A stretch of 64,000 bases of DNA from Desulfuromonas sp. AOP6 (GCF_009731355.2 NZ_AP022810.1:186001-250000), one strand, 5' to 3'. Shown: positions 51,737 through 61,595, counted from the first letter of the stretch. Numbers and translations: made by a program. The notes: a model not told the origin generated them from the letters alone.

Positions 51737-54319
51737 ATGACTGAAACACATTGGCACAGCCTTTCACGGGACAGGGTGGCAAAAGAGCTTGAAACGGATT
51801 TTCGCCAGGGCCTCAGCGAAACAGAGGCGGCGGCGCGACTGCAGCGCCATGGCCTGAATGAGCTGGAGGAAGGTAGCCGGCGTCCGTTGTGGCGCATGTT
51901 CCTGGAACAGTTTCGCGATTTCATGATCCTGGTTTTGCTGGGGGCAGCGGTGATATCGGGCCTGATCGGTGAGGCGGTGGATACCGTCGCCATTCTGGTC
52001 ATCGTTGGGTTAAACGCCATCATTGGCGCCGTACAGGAATACCGGGCCGAAAAGGCCATGGCGGCGCTGAAAGCCATGGCCTCACCGGCAGCCCGGGTGC
52101 GGCGCGGTGGCCAGGTGGTTGAGCTATCGGCTTCAAAGCTGGTGCCCGGCGATGTGGTGCTGCTGCAGGCCGGAGATGTGGTGCCAGCCGACCTGCGCCT
52201 GGTGGAAAGCGCCGAAATGGAGGCAAACGAGTCCATGCTGACGGGAGAATCGACGGGGGTGTCCAAGCAGGTGGAGACTCTTGCCGAGCCGGAGCTGGTC
52301 GTGGCCGACCGTGTCAACATGGCTTTCAAGGGGAGCCAGGTCAATCGGGGCAGAGCGGTCGGCGTGGTGGTGGCCACCGGTATGGCCACCGAGCTGGGCC
52401 AGATCGCTCAGCTGCTGCAGAAGACGGTCGAGAGCAAGACGCCTCTGCAGAAACGTCTGGCCACTTTCAGCAGGAAGCTGGCTCTGGGGGTTCTGGCTAT
52501 CTGTGCCGTGATCTTTGTCGTCGGCATTCTGCGGGGCGAGCCAGTCATGCTCATGCTGCTCACGGCCATCAGCCTTGCCGTGGCGGCCATTCCCGAAGCC
52601 CTGCCGGCGGTCATCAGCGTCGCTCTCGCCATGGGTGCCGCGCGCATGAGCAAACGTCACGCCCTCCTGCGCAACCTGCCGGCGGTGGAGACCCTTGGCT
52701 CGGTCACGTATATCTGCACGGACAAGACAGGCACCCTGACTCAGAACCGCATGTCCGCCGAGAGGTTTTACGTCGGGGGCCAGGTGCATGAGGGCATTCC
52801 GGAGCAGAGCCGGTTGTTCGGGGAGGCGCTGGCCCTGAACAATGACGTCGAAGGCAAAGAGGGCGATCTCAAGGGCGATCCGACGGAAGTGGCCCTCTAC
52901 GAGGCGGCGCTGGCCCACGGGTATCGCCGCCAGGAACTGGAGGACCGCCTGCCGCGCGTAGCCGAATTCCCCTTTGATTCCGAACGCAAACGGATGTCGA
53001 CCCTGCATCAGGATGGAGACGGGATTGTCCTTTTCTGCAAGGGGGCCCCGGAGCAGGTGCTCCCCCTGTGTCCGGACAGCGAAGCGGAAGCGCTGCTGGC
53101 CCAGGCGGAGGCCCTGGCCGGCGAGGGCTACCGGGTGCTGGCGCTGGCCACGCGGCAACTGCCGGAGCTGCCGCAGGGGCTGGAGATGGAAGCGGCCGAG
53201 CGCGACCTGACTTTTCTCGGTCTGGTGGCCCTGATCGACCCGCCGCGGGAGGAGGCAGCGCCGGCGGTGCAGGATTGTCTCAGCGCCGGTATCATCCCCG
53301 TTATGATCACCGGCGACCATCCGGCGACGGCGCTCGCCATTGCCAAACGCCTCGGCATGGCCGAGTCGAAGGAGCAGCTGATCACGGGCCAGGAGCTGGC
53401 TGAGCTGGAGCCGGAAGAATTGAAACAGCGGGCACGCCAGCTTCGGGTCTATGCCCGCACCAGCCCGGAGCAGAAGATCCGCATCGTCGAGGCCCTGCAG
53501 GATCTGGGAGAATTCTGCGCCATGACCGGGGACGGCGTCAACGACGCGCCCGCCCTCAAAAAGGCCGACATCGGGGTGGCCATGGGCGACAACGGCACGG
53601 ATGTGGCCCGGGAAGCTTCCGATATGGTGCTGCTGGACGACAACTTCGCCACCATCACCGCCGCCGTACGGGAGGGGCGCCGCATCTTCGACAACATCCG
53701 CAAGTTCATCCGCTACACCATGACCAGCAATTCGGGGGAGATCTGGGTGCTCTTTCTGGCGCCTTTTATGGGCTTGCCCATTCCGCTGCTGCCCATTCAT
53801 ATTTTGTGGATCAACCTGGTGACCGACGGTCTGCCGGGGCTGGCCCTGACCGCTGAAAAAGCCGAGCCGGGGGTCATGCAGCGGCCGCCCCGCCCCCCTG
53901 ACGAAAGCATTTTCGCGCACGGCATGTGGCAGCACATGGTCTGGGTGGGCCTGCTCATCGGCGGCCTGTCTCTGGCCGCCATGGGCTGGGCCTACGGAAA
54001 CGGTCATGAAAGCTGGCAGACTATCGTCTTTACGGTGCTCACCTTTTGTCAGCTCGCCCACGTACTCGCCATCCGCTCGGAGACGGAATCCCTGTGGCAG
54101 CTCGGTCTGTTCAGTAACCTGCCCCTGCTTGGAGCCGTGGCGCTGACCGTACTGCTGCAGCTGGGGGTCATTTATCTACCCGTAATGAACGGAATTTTCA
54201 AAACCGCTCCCCTGACCCTGACGGAACTGGCTCTCTGTTGCAGTTTGCCGTTGCTGGTGCTGGGGGCCGTGGAAGTTGAAAAGTGGCGGCGCCGGCAACG
54301 TCTGTCGTCCGGGATGTAA
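51737..54319 (+). CDS. Cation-transporting P-type ATPase (type II, Ca2+ ATPase-like)
   Basis: The 860-residue protein has an N-terminal cation-ATPase domain (LSRDRVAKELETDFRQGLSE), the actuator loop TGES (169-172) and the phosphorylation site DKTGT (Asp329). The hinge motif TGDGVNDAP (about 597-605) and ten membrane segments complete the fold. IPEALPAVISVALA and NLVTDGLPGLALTAE are typical of SERCA/PMR1-like pumps. It probably exports Ca2+ or Mn2+ with ATP. Ion choice is inferred. Confidence 0.93.
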   Translation: MTETHWHSLSRDRVAKELETDFRQGLSETEAAARLQRHGLNELEEGSRRPLWRMFLEQFRDFMILVLLGAAVISGLIGEAVDTVAILVIVGLNAIIGAVQEYRAEKAMAALKAMASPAARVRRGGQVVELSASKLVPGDVVLLQAGDVVPADLRLVESAEMEANESMLTGESTGVSKQVETLAEPELVVADRVNMAFKGSQVNRGRAVGVVVATGMATELGQIAQLLQKTVESKTPLQKRLATFSRKLALGVLAICAVIFVVGILRGEPVMLMLLTAISLAVAAIPEALPAVISVALAMGAARMSKRHALLRNLPAVETLGSVTYICTDKTGTLTQNRMSAERFYVGGQVHEGIPEQSRLFGEALALNNDVEGKEGDLKGDPTEVALYEAALAHGYRRQELEDRLPRVAEFPFDSERKRMSTLHQDGDGIVLFCKGAPEQVLPLCPDSEAEALLAQAEALAGEGYRVLALATRQLPELPQGLEMEAAERDLTFLGLVALIDPPREEAAPAVQDCLSAGIIPVMITGDHPATALAIAKRLGMAESKEQLITGQELAELEPEELKQRARQLRVYARTSPEQKIRIVEALQDLGEFCAMTGDGVNDAPALKKADIGVAMGDNGTDVAREASDMVLLDDNFATITAAVREGRRIFDNIRKFIRYTMTSNSGEIWVLFLAPFMGLPIPLLPIHILWINLVTDGLPGLALTAEKAEPGVMQRPPRPPDESIFAHGMWQHMVWVGLLIGGLSLAAMGWAYGNGHESWQTIVFTVLTFCQLAHVLAIRSETESLWQLGLFSNLPLLGAVALTVLLQLGVIYLPVMNGIFKTAPLTLTELALCCSLPLLVLGAVEVEKWRRRQRLSSGM

Positions 54320-54422
54320 GCGCTCGGTGGTAGGGCCGCTGCGTTGCCTGCTTGCCAAGAAGGAGGATTTCTGGGAAAATGGCGCGATTTTGATTCCCGG
54401 GGTATCGGCCCGAAAGGTAAGT

Positions 54423-55655
54423 ATGTCGAACGAGACAGTGATTTCTATCCATGCCGGCAGGATCCAGCGGCTGAAAGCGGGCGCGGCCGACAGTCTGTTT
54501 CTCCTGCGCTCCCCACGTATACTCTTCCTGGGTTTGCAGAGGAAGTGGCTGGTTCCCGTTCTGCTGCTTGTATCGCTGGTCCTGGTGCCGGCTGTGCTGC
54601 TGCCGGCCACCCATTTTCTGCTCGAAAAAATCTATCCCCCCGTCGAAAAAAAACAGCTCTTTGGTCTGCTGAAGACCTCAAAAGAAGATGAGCGCCTAAT
54701 CCGCCGCCAGGCCCAGTCCACCTTTCTGATCTGGAGTCTTGCCAGCCTGGGAGTGGCCACCGGGTTGGTGCTCTATGCGCCGATTATCCGTCGCGCCGCT
54801 GAACAGGAAATCTTTTTACAGCCGGCGAAACAGCTAACCGACTCCAGCCGATCGTTGCTGGGTAAGCGCTACCAGATCGAGGCAGAGATCGGTTCCGGTA
54901 CCATGGGAGTGGTCTATTCAGCTTTCGACCAGACGCTGGAACGGCAGGTCGCCCTGAAGGAACTTCCCTCCGTCTTTGTGCGCGATCCTGAGCGAAGAGA
55001 GCGTTTCCGGCGCGAAGCGCTCACGCTGGCCCAGCTGATCCATCCGGGTATCGTGCAGATTTACGATCTCGTCGATGACGGCTCGCGCATGATTCTGGTG
55101 ATGGAACTGGTTCGCGGCGGCACCCTGGAAGACCATATGGCTGGCCGGGCTCCTTTTGCCGAGGCCGTGGTATTGAGCATGGTCTCTCAGCTCTGCGATA
55201 CCCTGTGCCATGTGCATGAGAAGGGGATTGTGCATCGTGATCTGAAGCCGGCTAACATCCTTCTCGATGAACAACAGCGTCTGAAAGTGACCGACTTCGG
55301 CCTGGCTCGCCTGAGGCAGGAAAGCGGTCTGACTCTCGATGGCAGTCTCATGGGCACGCCTTTCTACATGAGCCCCGAGCAGGCGGCGGGCAAACCTACG
55401 GATTTTCGAGCGGATATCTATTCTCTCGGCGTGATTTTTTACGAACTGCTGGCGGGGGCGCCGCCCTTTACCGGCGAACCGACGGCGGTGCTGCTGCAGC
55501 AGCTGAACGACGAGCCCGTGCCCCTGCGGGAACGGGCGGCAGGAATCCGGGAGGGCGTCGCCGACCTGGTTATGGCGATGCTGCGCAAGAATCCGGACGA
55601 GCGACTCTGCGACCATGGCGAAATTTCCCGCCGCCTGCATAATCTGCGGCACTGA
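54423..55655 (+). CDS. Membrane Ser/Thr protein kinase
   Basis: The 410-residue protein has two membrane segments near the N-terminus (about 40-65 and 100-120), so the kinase domain follows the anchors rather than preceding them. Glycine-rich loop IGSGTMGVVYSAFD, Lys in QVALKELP, catalytic HRDLKPANI (Asp273), DFG and the APE-like MSPEQAAG are all present, so it should be active. An FHA protein gene follows 22 bases later and is the obvious substrate or partner. Confidence 0.9.
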   Translation: MSNETVISIHAGRIQRLKAGAADSLFLLRSPRILFLGLQRKWLVPVLLLVSLVLVPAVLLPATHFLLEKIYPPVEKKQLFGLLKTSKEDERLIRRQAQSTFLIWSLASLGVATGLVLYAPIIRRAAEQEIFLQPAKQLTDSSRSLLGKRYQIEAEIGSGTMGVVYSAFDQTLERQVALKELPSVFVRDPERRERFRREALTLAQLIHPGIVQIYDLVDDGSRMILVMELVRGGTLEDHMAGRAPFAEAVVLSMVSQLCDTLCHVHEKGIVHRDLKPANILLDEQQRLKVTDFGLARLRQESGLTLDGSLMGTPFYMSPEQAAGKPTDFRADIYSLGVIFYELLAGAPPFTGEPTAVLLQQLNDEPVPLRERAAGIREGVADLVMAMLRKNPDERLCDHGEISRRLHNLRH

Positions 55656-55677
55656 TCGACTTTTCAGGAGAAGACAT

Positions 55678-56061
55678 ATGGCAAAAATCGTAGTGATGTT
55701 CAAGGGACAGGTCGTCAAGGAGGTAGCTATCGGCAGCGAAGGGATCCGCATCGGCCGTGACGCCGATAACGACATCCAGATCGACAACCTGGCCGTATCC
55801 CGCCACCATGCCGAGATCTACCGGCAGGGCATCCCCTACTATCTTGAAGACCTGAAGAGTACCAACGGCACCTTTCTCAATGGCGCCCAGCTCAACTGGA
55901 AGCGAGGGCTGAATCACCAGGACAAGATCACCATCGGGAAGCACACTCTTGTCTTTATGGAAGAGGCCAAAGATCAGCCGGGCGGGTCCAGGCCTTCCGC
56001 TGCCAATGAGACCCTCTGCCTGACCCCGGAAGACCTGGAGCGCATGCGCCGCAACAGCTGA
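55678..56061 (+). CDS. FHA-domain protein
   Basis: The 127-residue protein has a complete FHA domain (about 1-98; GIRIGRDADNDIQIDNLAVSRHHAEI, LKSTNGTFLNG). The conserved Arg, Ser-His and Asn that bind phosphothreonine are all visible. A C-terminal tail with NETLCLTPEDLE offers threonines for the upstream kinase. The start ATG at 55678 follows CAGGAGAAG. Confidence 0.92.
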   Translation: MAKIVVMFKGQVVKEVAIGSEGIRIGRDADNDIQIDNLAVSRHHAEIYRQGIPYYLEDLKSTNGTFLNGAQLNWKRGLNHQDKITIGKHTLVFMEEAKDQPGGSRPSAANETLCLTPEDLERMRRNS

Positions 56062-56172
56062 GCCGGCCTGTACTGTGGCTACCTTGCCTTGACGCTCGTC
56101 GACCCTCTTCTATACTTAAACGGCTGAAGGGGATAAGCCCCTTCCCTGCTGTTGTGAGACAAGGAGAACAGG

Positions 56173-56685
56173 GTGGCTGTGAGTGTGCGGGAGCTGACGC
56201 TTCGTTTTCTGCTTTTGACCTTGTTGTGGTGGGTTCTGACGGAAGGGGATGCCGCCGCCCTGGGTTTCGGCCTGCCCGTAATCCTGCTGGCGTTATGGGC
56301 CAGTCACCTGCTGGCTGGTGACCGGCAGGAAACCTGGACACTCACCGGTCTCCTTTCATTTCTACCCTTCTTTTTTTATGCGTCCCTGCGTGGCGGCCTT
56401 GACGTTGCCCGTCGCGTCTACGATCCCCGTCTGCCGATTTCTCCCGCCATCTGTGAATTTTCTCTGCATCTTCCGCCCGGCCCAGCCCGGATTTTTCTGG
56501 CCAACACCATCAGCCTGCTACCAGGCACCTGCAGTGTTTATCTCCAGGCGGAAGGTCGTTTGCTGGTGCATGCCCTCGATGACAGCCGTCCTCTTGAAGG
56601 GTCTCTGCGCCAGGTAGAGAGGCGGGTGGCGCGACTTTTCGGCCTGTCGCTGGCCGGGAGCAGGCAGGAGGATGCGGATGCATGA
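56173..56685 (+). CDS. mrpE: Mrp antiporter subunit E
   Basis: The 170-residue membrane protein has the MrpE/MnhE signature: an N-terminal membrane part, then FLANTISLLPGTCSVYLQAEGRLLVHALDD. It is required for assembly or activity of the Mrp Na+/H+ antiporter. Starts with GTG behind AAGGAG and overlaps the next gene by 14 bases. Confidence 0.9.
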   Translation: MAVSVRELTLRFLLLTLLWWVLTEGDAAALGFGLPVILLALWASHLLAGDRQETWTLTGLLSFLPFFFYASLRGGLDVARRVYDPRLPISPAICEFSLHLPPGPARIFLANTISLLPGTCSVYLQAEGRLLVHALDDSRPLEGSLRQVERRVARLFGLSLAGSRQEDADA

Positions 56686-56962
56686 TTTTTTTCTCGCCAT
56701 GGCCATTTTTCTCCTTCTGACCATCGTGGTCGGTTTGGTGCGAGTGCTTAAAGGGCCCACGCCGGCGGATCGCATGCTTGCCGCCCAGCTCTTCGGCACG
56801 ACGGGAGTGGCGATCCTGCTGCTGTTGGCCGAGGCCATGGACCTTCCGGCTTTGCGGGATGTGGCCTTGGTCTTCATTCTGCTCGGGGCTTTGGCGACAG
56901 TGGCTTTTGCCAAAAGATTCTGGATCATCCAGGAGGGGGCAGAGGAGGAGAGCAATGATTGA
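56672..56962 (+). CDS. mrpF: Mrp antiporter subunit F
   Basis: The 96-residue protein has three membrane segments and the family motif VRVLKGPTPADRMLAAQLFGTTGVA. Overlaps mrpE and mrpG by a few bases each. Confidence 0.92.
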   Translation: MRMHDFFLAMAIFLLLTIVVGLVRVLKGPTPADRMLAAQLFGTTGVAILLLLAEAMDLPALRDVALVFILLGALATVAFAKRFWIIQEGAEEESND

Positions 56963-57272
56963 CCTTTTGTCTGTTCTGCTGACCTCAGCCGGCGGGGTTT
57001 TCTTTTTAGCGGGGACGTTGGGGATGCTGCGGCTTCCGGATGTCTATACTCGCCTTCATGCCCTGACCAAGGCCGATAACCTCGGCCTTGGTCTCACGGT
57101 GTCGGGCCTCATTCTGCAAGTGGGATCGGTGCCGGTGGCGCTGAAAATGCTGCTCATCTGGCTGCTGGCCCTGGTGGCCAGCTCGGCGGCCTGCTATCTG
57201 GTGGCGAACAGCGCCTTTCGCGGTGGCCTTCGGCCTCGCCAGGGGCGATTTTGCACGAAGGAGCGTTCATGA
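56955..57272 (+). CDS. mrpG: Mrp antiporter subunit G
   Basis: The 105-residue protein has three membrane segments and the conserved GTLGMLRLPDVYTRLHALTKADNLG. The ATG at 56955 follows AGAGGAGGAG. Confidence 0.93.
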   Translation: MIDLLSVLLTSAGGVFFLAGTLGMLRLPDVYTRLHALTKADNLGLGLTVSGLILQVGSVPVALKMLLIWLLALVASSAACYLVANSAFRGGLRPRQGRFCTKERS

Positions 57273-57565
57273 CGTCTCTGGCCTTCACGTTTGATCTGCT
57301 GCTGATCTGTACGCTGCTGGCCCTGGCCTGGAAGATTCTGTCGGCCCGCGATCTCTTTAAGGCAGTGGTGCTGTTCATTGCCTTCGGGCTGCTCATGTCA
57401 TTGGCGTGGGTGCGGCTGCGGGCTCCCGATATTGCCCTGGCTGAAGCGGCCATCGGTACCGGCCTGACCGGAGTCCTGCTGCTGGATGCTGTCGGGCACC
57501 TCGGTGTGGAGGAAGATTCGGCCGCCGCCAAGGAGCCCCCATCCTCTTCAGCGGAGGAAGAATGA
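57269..57565 (+). CDS. DUF4040/MrpB-like subunit of the Mrp antiporter
   Basis: The 98-residue protein is a DUF4040-type membrane protein (AWKILSARDLFKAVVLFIAF, LRAPDIALAEAAIGTGLTGVLLLDA). In standard Mrp this domain is the C-terminal part of MrpA, and here it is a separate gene. The ATG at 57269 lies just after GAAGGAG and overlaps the mrpG stop. Confidence 0.85.
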   Translation: MTSLAFTFDLLLICTLLALAWKILSARDLFKAVVLFIAFGLLMSLAWVRLRAPDIALAEAAIGTGLTGVLLLDAVGHLGVEEDSAAAKEPPSSSAEEE

Positions 57566-58275
57566 GGTCGGCGGCAATGTGGATTCTCGACGGCCTCGCT
57601 TTTCTGGTTCTGGCGGTCTTCGCCGTCGTCCTGGTCTGGGCCGTGCTGTCCTTGCCGGCCACGCCTCCCAGTCTGCAGCCAATGGTAAAATCCAGCCTGA
57701 TGGACTCCGGCGTTCACTCTGCTGTGACCGCGGTTCTCCTCAATTTTCGAGGCTACGATACCTTGCTGGAGATCGGCGTCCTGTTGTTGGCAGCGATGGC
57801 CTGCATGGCGTTGAGGCAGGGACTGCCGCCAGGACCTCTGCTCATGATCGCCCCGCCCGGCCCCGTGCTGGCTGCCATGACGCGATTGGTCATTCCCCTG
57901 ATGGTGCTGACTTCAGGGTATCTTCTTTGGGCCGGTGAACATGCCCCGGGTGGAGCTTTTCAGGCTGGTGCCGTGCTGGCTGCCGCCGGCGTCCTGCTGC
58001 TTCTGGGCGGCAAGTTGAAGGTGCGTCTGGGGGCCCCCTGGCAGGTGCGGGGAGCGCTGGCTTCGGGATTGGCCTTTTTCATGGCGCTGGCCCTGGTGAC
58101 CCTGGCGATGGGGGGAAAGCTGCTGGAATATCCACAAAATGGGGCGGGACCCATGATCGTCGCCCTGGAATCTTTTCTGACCTTGTCCATCGCGGTGACG
58201 CTGGTTTCCCTTTTTGCCTCAAATCCGCCGGCCGGATCGCCAATGACTCCACCGGAAAAAGAGGAGGACGCATGA
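57562..58275 (+). CDS. mrpB: Mrp antiporter subunit B (MnhB domain)
   Basis: The 237-residue protein has an N-terminal membrane anchor followed by the MnhB domain (LVIPLMVLTSGYLLWAGEHAPGGAFQAGAVLAAAG). It overlaps its neighbours by 4 bases on each side, which implies translational coupling. Confidence 0.9.
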   Translation: MRSAAMWILDGLAFLVLAVFAVVLVWAVLSLPATPPSLQPMVKSSLMDSGVHSAVTAVLLNFRGYDTLLEIGVLLLAAMACMALRQGLPPGPLLMIAPPGPVLAAMTRLVIPLMVLTSGYLLWAGEHAPGGAFQAGAVLAAAGVLLLLGGKLKVRLGAPWQVRGALASGLAFFMALALVTLAMGGKLLEYPQNGAGPMIVALESFLTLSIAVTLVSLFASNPPAGSPMTPPEKEEDA

Positions 58276-58574
58276 CCCAGGCCGATTTATATGCGTTGGG
58301 CGCTGTGCTGCTCTTCTGTCTAGGCCTGCGGGGCCTCATTTTTGACCGCCACCTGCTGCGCAAGATCCTGGCCCTGAATATCATGAGCAGCGGCGTCTTC
58401 CTCCTGCTGGTGGGGATAGCCTCCCGCCACCCGCAGCAGACCCCCGACCCTGTTCCTCTTGCCATGGTCCTGACGGGGATCGTGGTGGCGGTGAGCGCGA
58501 CAGCCTTTGCCCTGGCTCTGGTCCGGCGCTACTATCAGCAGACAGGAAAGACCCGGCTGCCGGAGGGGGAATGA
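58272..58574 (+). CDS. mrpC: Mrp antiporter subunit C (NuoK-like)
   Basis: The 100-residue protein has three membrane segments of the NuoK/MrpC family (LYALGAVLLFCLGLRGLIFD, LALNIMSSGVFLLLVGIA, DPVPLAMVLTGIVVAVSATAFALALV). Confidence 0.92.
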   Translation: MTQADLYALGAVLLFCLGLRGLIFDRHLLRKILALNIMSSGVFLLLVGIASRHPQQTPDPVPLAMVLTGIVVAVSATAFALALVRRYYQQTGKTRLPEGE

Positions 58575-58602
58575 GAGCGCTGTGCTGGAAGGATGGCCCG
58601 TC

Positions 58603-60093
58603 ATGACAACTCTGCCCTGGGAAGTCGGCATCATTCTGGCACCCTTTATCTGCGGGCTGCTGGCCTTTGTGGGCGGCAAGCGATGTGGCCGCTGGTTCTT
58701 CGGCGCCAGCGTCCTGATGGTCGGTGCCGGCCTGTCAGCCCTGGCCCAGGAGCTGTGGCAATATGGACCACATGTCTATGCGGTGGGTGGCTGGGGTGCA
58801 CCCCTGGGTATCGAGCTGTATGCCGACGGCCTGAGCCTGCTTATGCTGCTGCTGACAGCCCTTGTGGTGCTCTTGGTCGGCATATTTTCCCTGGGTCTGA
58901 TCAAGGCCAGTCCTGTTGACGCGGAAGGCTGCGAAAACTCCCTGTTCTGGCCCCTCGTCCTCTTTTTCTGGGGCTCCCTGAATGCCCTCTTTCTTTCGCG
59001 CGATGTCTTCAACCTGTATGTCACCCTCGAACTTCTTACCCTGTCCACCGTTCCTCTGATCACTCTAAGAGGAACGGCTTCCGCCCTGGCGGCGGGCCTT
59101 CGTTATCTTTTTGTCGCCTTGATCGGCTCTTTGGCCTATCTGCTGGGGACAGCTCTTTTATATGCGGTCAGCGGCTCTCTGGCTCTTCACGCCCTGCCAG
59201 AGTCGACCGACAACATGGGTAGCCTGTCGGTGGCGGCTGCCCTCATGGTTCTGGGCCTTTTGCTGAAAACAGCCCTTTTCCCCCTTCACTTCTGGCTTCC
59301 CGCCGCCTATGCCGAAGCGCCAAGTCCCGTCAGTGCGCTGCTGGCGGCCCTGGCCACCAAGGCCTCCTTCTACCTCGTGCTGCGCCTCTGGTTTGAACTC
59401 TTCTCTTTCGGGCAGGAATTCGCCGCCGCGCAGTTTCTCGGCGTCCTCGGGATGCTGGCCATGCTCTGGGGTTCCCTGCTGGCCTGGCGGCAGGGGCGAG
59501 TGAAGAGGCTGCTGGCTTATTCAAGCATCGCCCAGATCGGTTACCTCTTCCTTGTCTTTCCGCTCATGGCGACCTGGACACCCGCCGGGACAGGGTTGTC
59601 GCTGGAGGTGCCGGGAGCCTGGGGTGGACTGATCTTTCTGATCCTGTCCCACGGTTTGGCCAAGTCGGCCATGTTCATGTCGGCGGGCTGTCTGGCCCAC
59701 GCCGCTGGCTCCGACCAGATCGCCGACCTGACCGGCGTCGGCCGCCAGTTACCCGTCCCTCTCTTTGCCTTTGCCCTGGGGGGGATGACACTGATGGGGC
59801 TACCCCCCAGCGGTGGCTTTTCTTCCAAGTGGCTCTTTCTGAAAGCGGCGGTGGAAAGTCTGCAGTGGTGGTGGGTGCCGGGCATGCTCCTCGGCGGTGT
59901 GCTGGCGGCAGGCTATGTCTTTCGCGTACTGCGCCAGGCCCTGGTGTGGGATGCTGACGGCGGGCTGTCTCGCTCTGTTCCCCGCCGGATGCAGTGGACG
60001 GCCATGGCCACGGCGCTGCTCTCTTTGGCACTGGGACTGTGCGGTTCCTGGCCCCTCAATCTTCTGGCCGTCGGCTATCCGGGGGGACCATGA
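58603..60093 (+). CDS. mrpD: Mrp antiporter subunit D (NuoN/M-like), first copy
   Basis: The 496-residue membrane protein belongs to the proton-pumping family shared with complex I NuoL/M/N (LSRDVFNLYVTLELLTLSTV, LFPLHFWLPAAYAEAPSPVSALLAAL). It should carry H+ or Na+. The start is the ATG at 58603 after GGAAGGA. It is followed by two more members of the same family. Confidence 0.9.
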   Translation: MTTLPWEVGIILAPFICGLLAFVGGKRCGRWFFGASVLMVGAGLSALAQELWQYGPHVYAVGGWGAPLGIELYADGLSLLMLLLTALVVLLVGIFSLGLIKASPVDAEGCENSLFWPLVLFFWGSLNALFLSRDVFNLYVTLELLTLSTVPLITLRGTASALAAGLRYLFVALIGSLAYLLGTALLYAVSGSLALHALPESTDNMGSLSVAAALMVLGLLLKTALFPLHFWLPAAYAEAPSPVSALLAALATKASFYLVLRLWFELFSFGQEFAAAQFLGVLGMLAMLWGSLLAWRQGRVKRLLAYSSIAQIGYLFLVFPLMATWTPAGTGLSLEVPGAWGGLIFLILSHGLAKSAMFMSAGCLAHAAGSDQIADLTGVGRQLPVPLFAFALGGMTLMGLPPSGGFSSKWLFLKAAVESLQWWWVPGMLLGGVLAAGYVFRVLRQALVWDADGGLSRSVPRRMQWTAMATALLSLALGLCGSWPLNLLAVGYPGGP

Positions 60094-61595
60094 ACTGGAG
60101 CAGTATTCTGCCCATCGCGACCTTGCTGAGTTCCCTGGTTACCGGGCTGGTGATTTTCGGCCTGCAGGAACGCCGGCATCGGCTGCGCACCACCCTGAAC
60201 CTGCTGGGAGCCAGTATCAAGCTGCTCTTCGTGGGGACCATGCTCTGGGGGGTGTTCCGTGGGGCGGAATTTGCTTTTTCGCTGCCGTTGCTGCCAGGGG
60301 TCGATTTTGTCCTGCGTGCCGACCCTCTGGCCATGCTCTTTGTCGCCCTCTCTGCCGGACTGTGGTTCCTCACCACCATCTATGCTGTCGGCTACCTCGA
60401 AGGTTCACCTCATCGCAGCCGGTTCTTCGGTTTTTTCAGTATCTGCGTGACAGCGACAACGGGGATCGCTCTTGCCGGGAACCTGCTCACCTTCTTCATC
60501 TTCTATGAACTGCTGACGCTCTCGACCTATCCGCTCGTGGTGCATCGCGGCACCTCCGAATCCCTCTATGCCGGTGACACCTACCTCGTTTATACCCTGC
60601 TTGGCGGCGCCGCCCTTTTGACCGGCGCCGTATGGCTGCAGGCCTTGGTTGGTCCCGTCGAGTTCATGGCTGGCGGGGTGCTCTCAGCCGTTGCCTCTGC
60701 CCATCGCGTGCAGCTGATCGTCATCTTCTGTCTCATGGTGGGGGGGGTGGGGGTCAAGGCAGCCCTGGTTCCTTTGCATGGCTGGCTGCCCATTGCCATG
60801 GTGGCCCCGGCACCTGTTTCGGCTCTGCTGCACGCGGTAGCCGTGGTCAAGGCCGGCGCTTTCGGCATTATCCGCATTGTCTACGATGTCTATGGAGTGG
60901 AGCTTTCGGCGTCGCTCCACCTGCTGGGACCCCTGTCCGCCGTGGCGGCTTTCACCATCCTTTATGGTTCCGTGCGAGCCCTTTTTCAGGATGACCTCAA
61001 GCGGCGGCTGGCCTATTCCACGGTCAGTCAGGTCTCCTATATCATCCTCGGCGTGACCACCGTCGGGCCGTTGGCCACCATCGGTGGAGTCGTGCATCTG
61101 GTGCATCAGGGCATCATGAAAATCACGCTCTTCTTCTGCGCCGGCAATCTCGCCGAAACCCTGGAGGTTCGCCGGGTGAGCGAAATGGCCGGAGTCGGTC
61201 GCCGCATGCCCTGGACCATGGCTGCCTTTACCCTGGCCGCCTTCGGCATGATCGGCGTTCCTCCCCTGGCCGGGTTTGTCAGCAAGTGGTACCTGGGTTT
61301 GGGCGGAATCGCCGCCGGGCAATACTGGGTCGTGGGCGTGATGGTGCTGAGCAGTCTGCTCAATGCCGCCTATTTTCTGCCTATTGTCTATGCCGCCTGG
61401 TTCAAGGAGCCGACCGCAGCCTGGCCTGAGCGAGAACCAGGCTCGCGTCTGGAGACAGACTGGTTGCTGCTGTTGCCGACCCTGATCACGACGGGTCTCT
61501 CCGTCTCGGCCGGACTGCTGGCCGGACTCTCCTTCAGCCCGCTGGGCTGGGTGACCATGATTGCACGGGAGGCATACCGGTTATGGATCCCCTGA
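60090..61595 (+). CDS. Mrp antiporter NuoL/M/N-like subunit, second copy
   Basis: A 501-residue protein of the same proton-pumping family (GGVGVKAALVPLHGWLPIAMVAPAPVSALLHAVAVVKAGAF). The conserved Lys of VVKAG and the Glu in NLLTFFIFYELLTLSTYPL are visible. It overlaps the preceding gene by 4 bases. It stands where MrpA's large ND5-like domain or a duplicate MrpD is expected. Confidence 0.9.
   Translation: MNWSSILPIATLLSSLVTGLVIFGLQERRHRLRTTLNLLGASIKLLFVGTMLWGVFRGAEFAFSLPLLPGVDFVLRADPLAMLFVALSAGLWFLTTIYAVGYLEGSPHRSRFFGFFSICVTATTGIALAGNLLTFFIFYELLTLSTYPLVVHRGTSESLYAGDTYLVYTLLGGAALLTGAVWLQALVGPVEFMAGGVLSAVASAHRVQLIVIFCLMVGGVGVKAALVPLHGWLPIAMVAPAPVSALLHAVAVVKAGAFGIIRIVYDVYGVELSASLHLLGPLSAVAAFTILYGSVRALFQDDLKRRLAYSTVSQVSYIILGVTTVGPLATIGGVVHLVHQGIMKITLFFCAGNLAETLEVRRVSEMAGVGRRMPWTMAAFTLAAFGMIGVPPLAGFVSKWYLGLGGIAAGQYWVVGVMVLSSLLNAAYFLPIVYAAWFKEPTAAWPEREPGSRLETDWLLLLPTLITTGLSVSAGLLAGLSFSPLGWVTMIAREAYRLWIP

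Noticed and set aside
51495-52389. N-terminal extension of the MFS transporter
   Set aside because: It would run through the start region of the P-type ATPase on the opposite strand and has no membrane or domain character.
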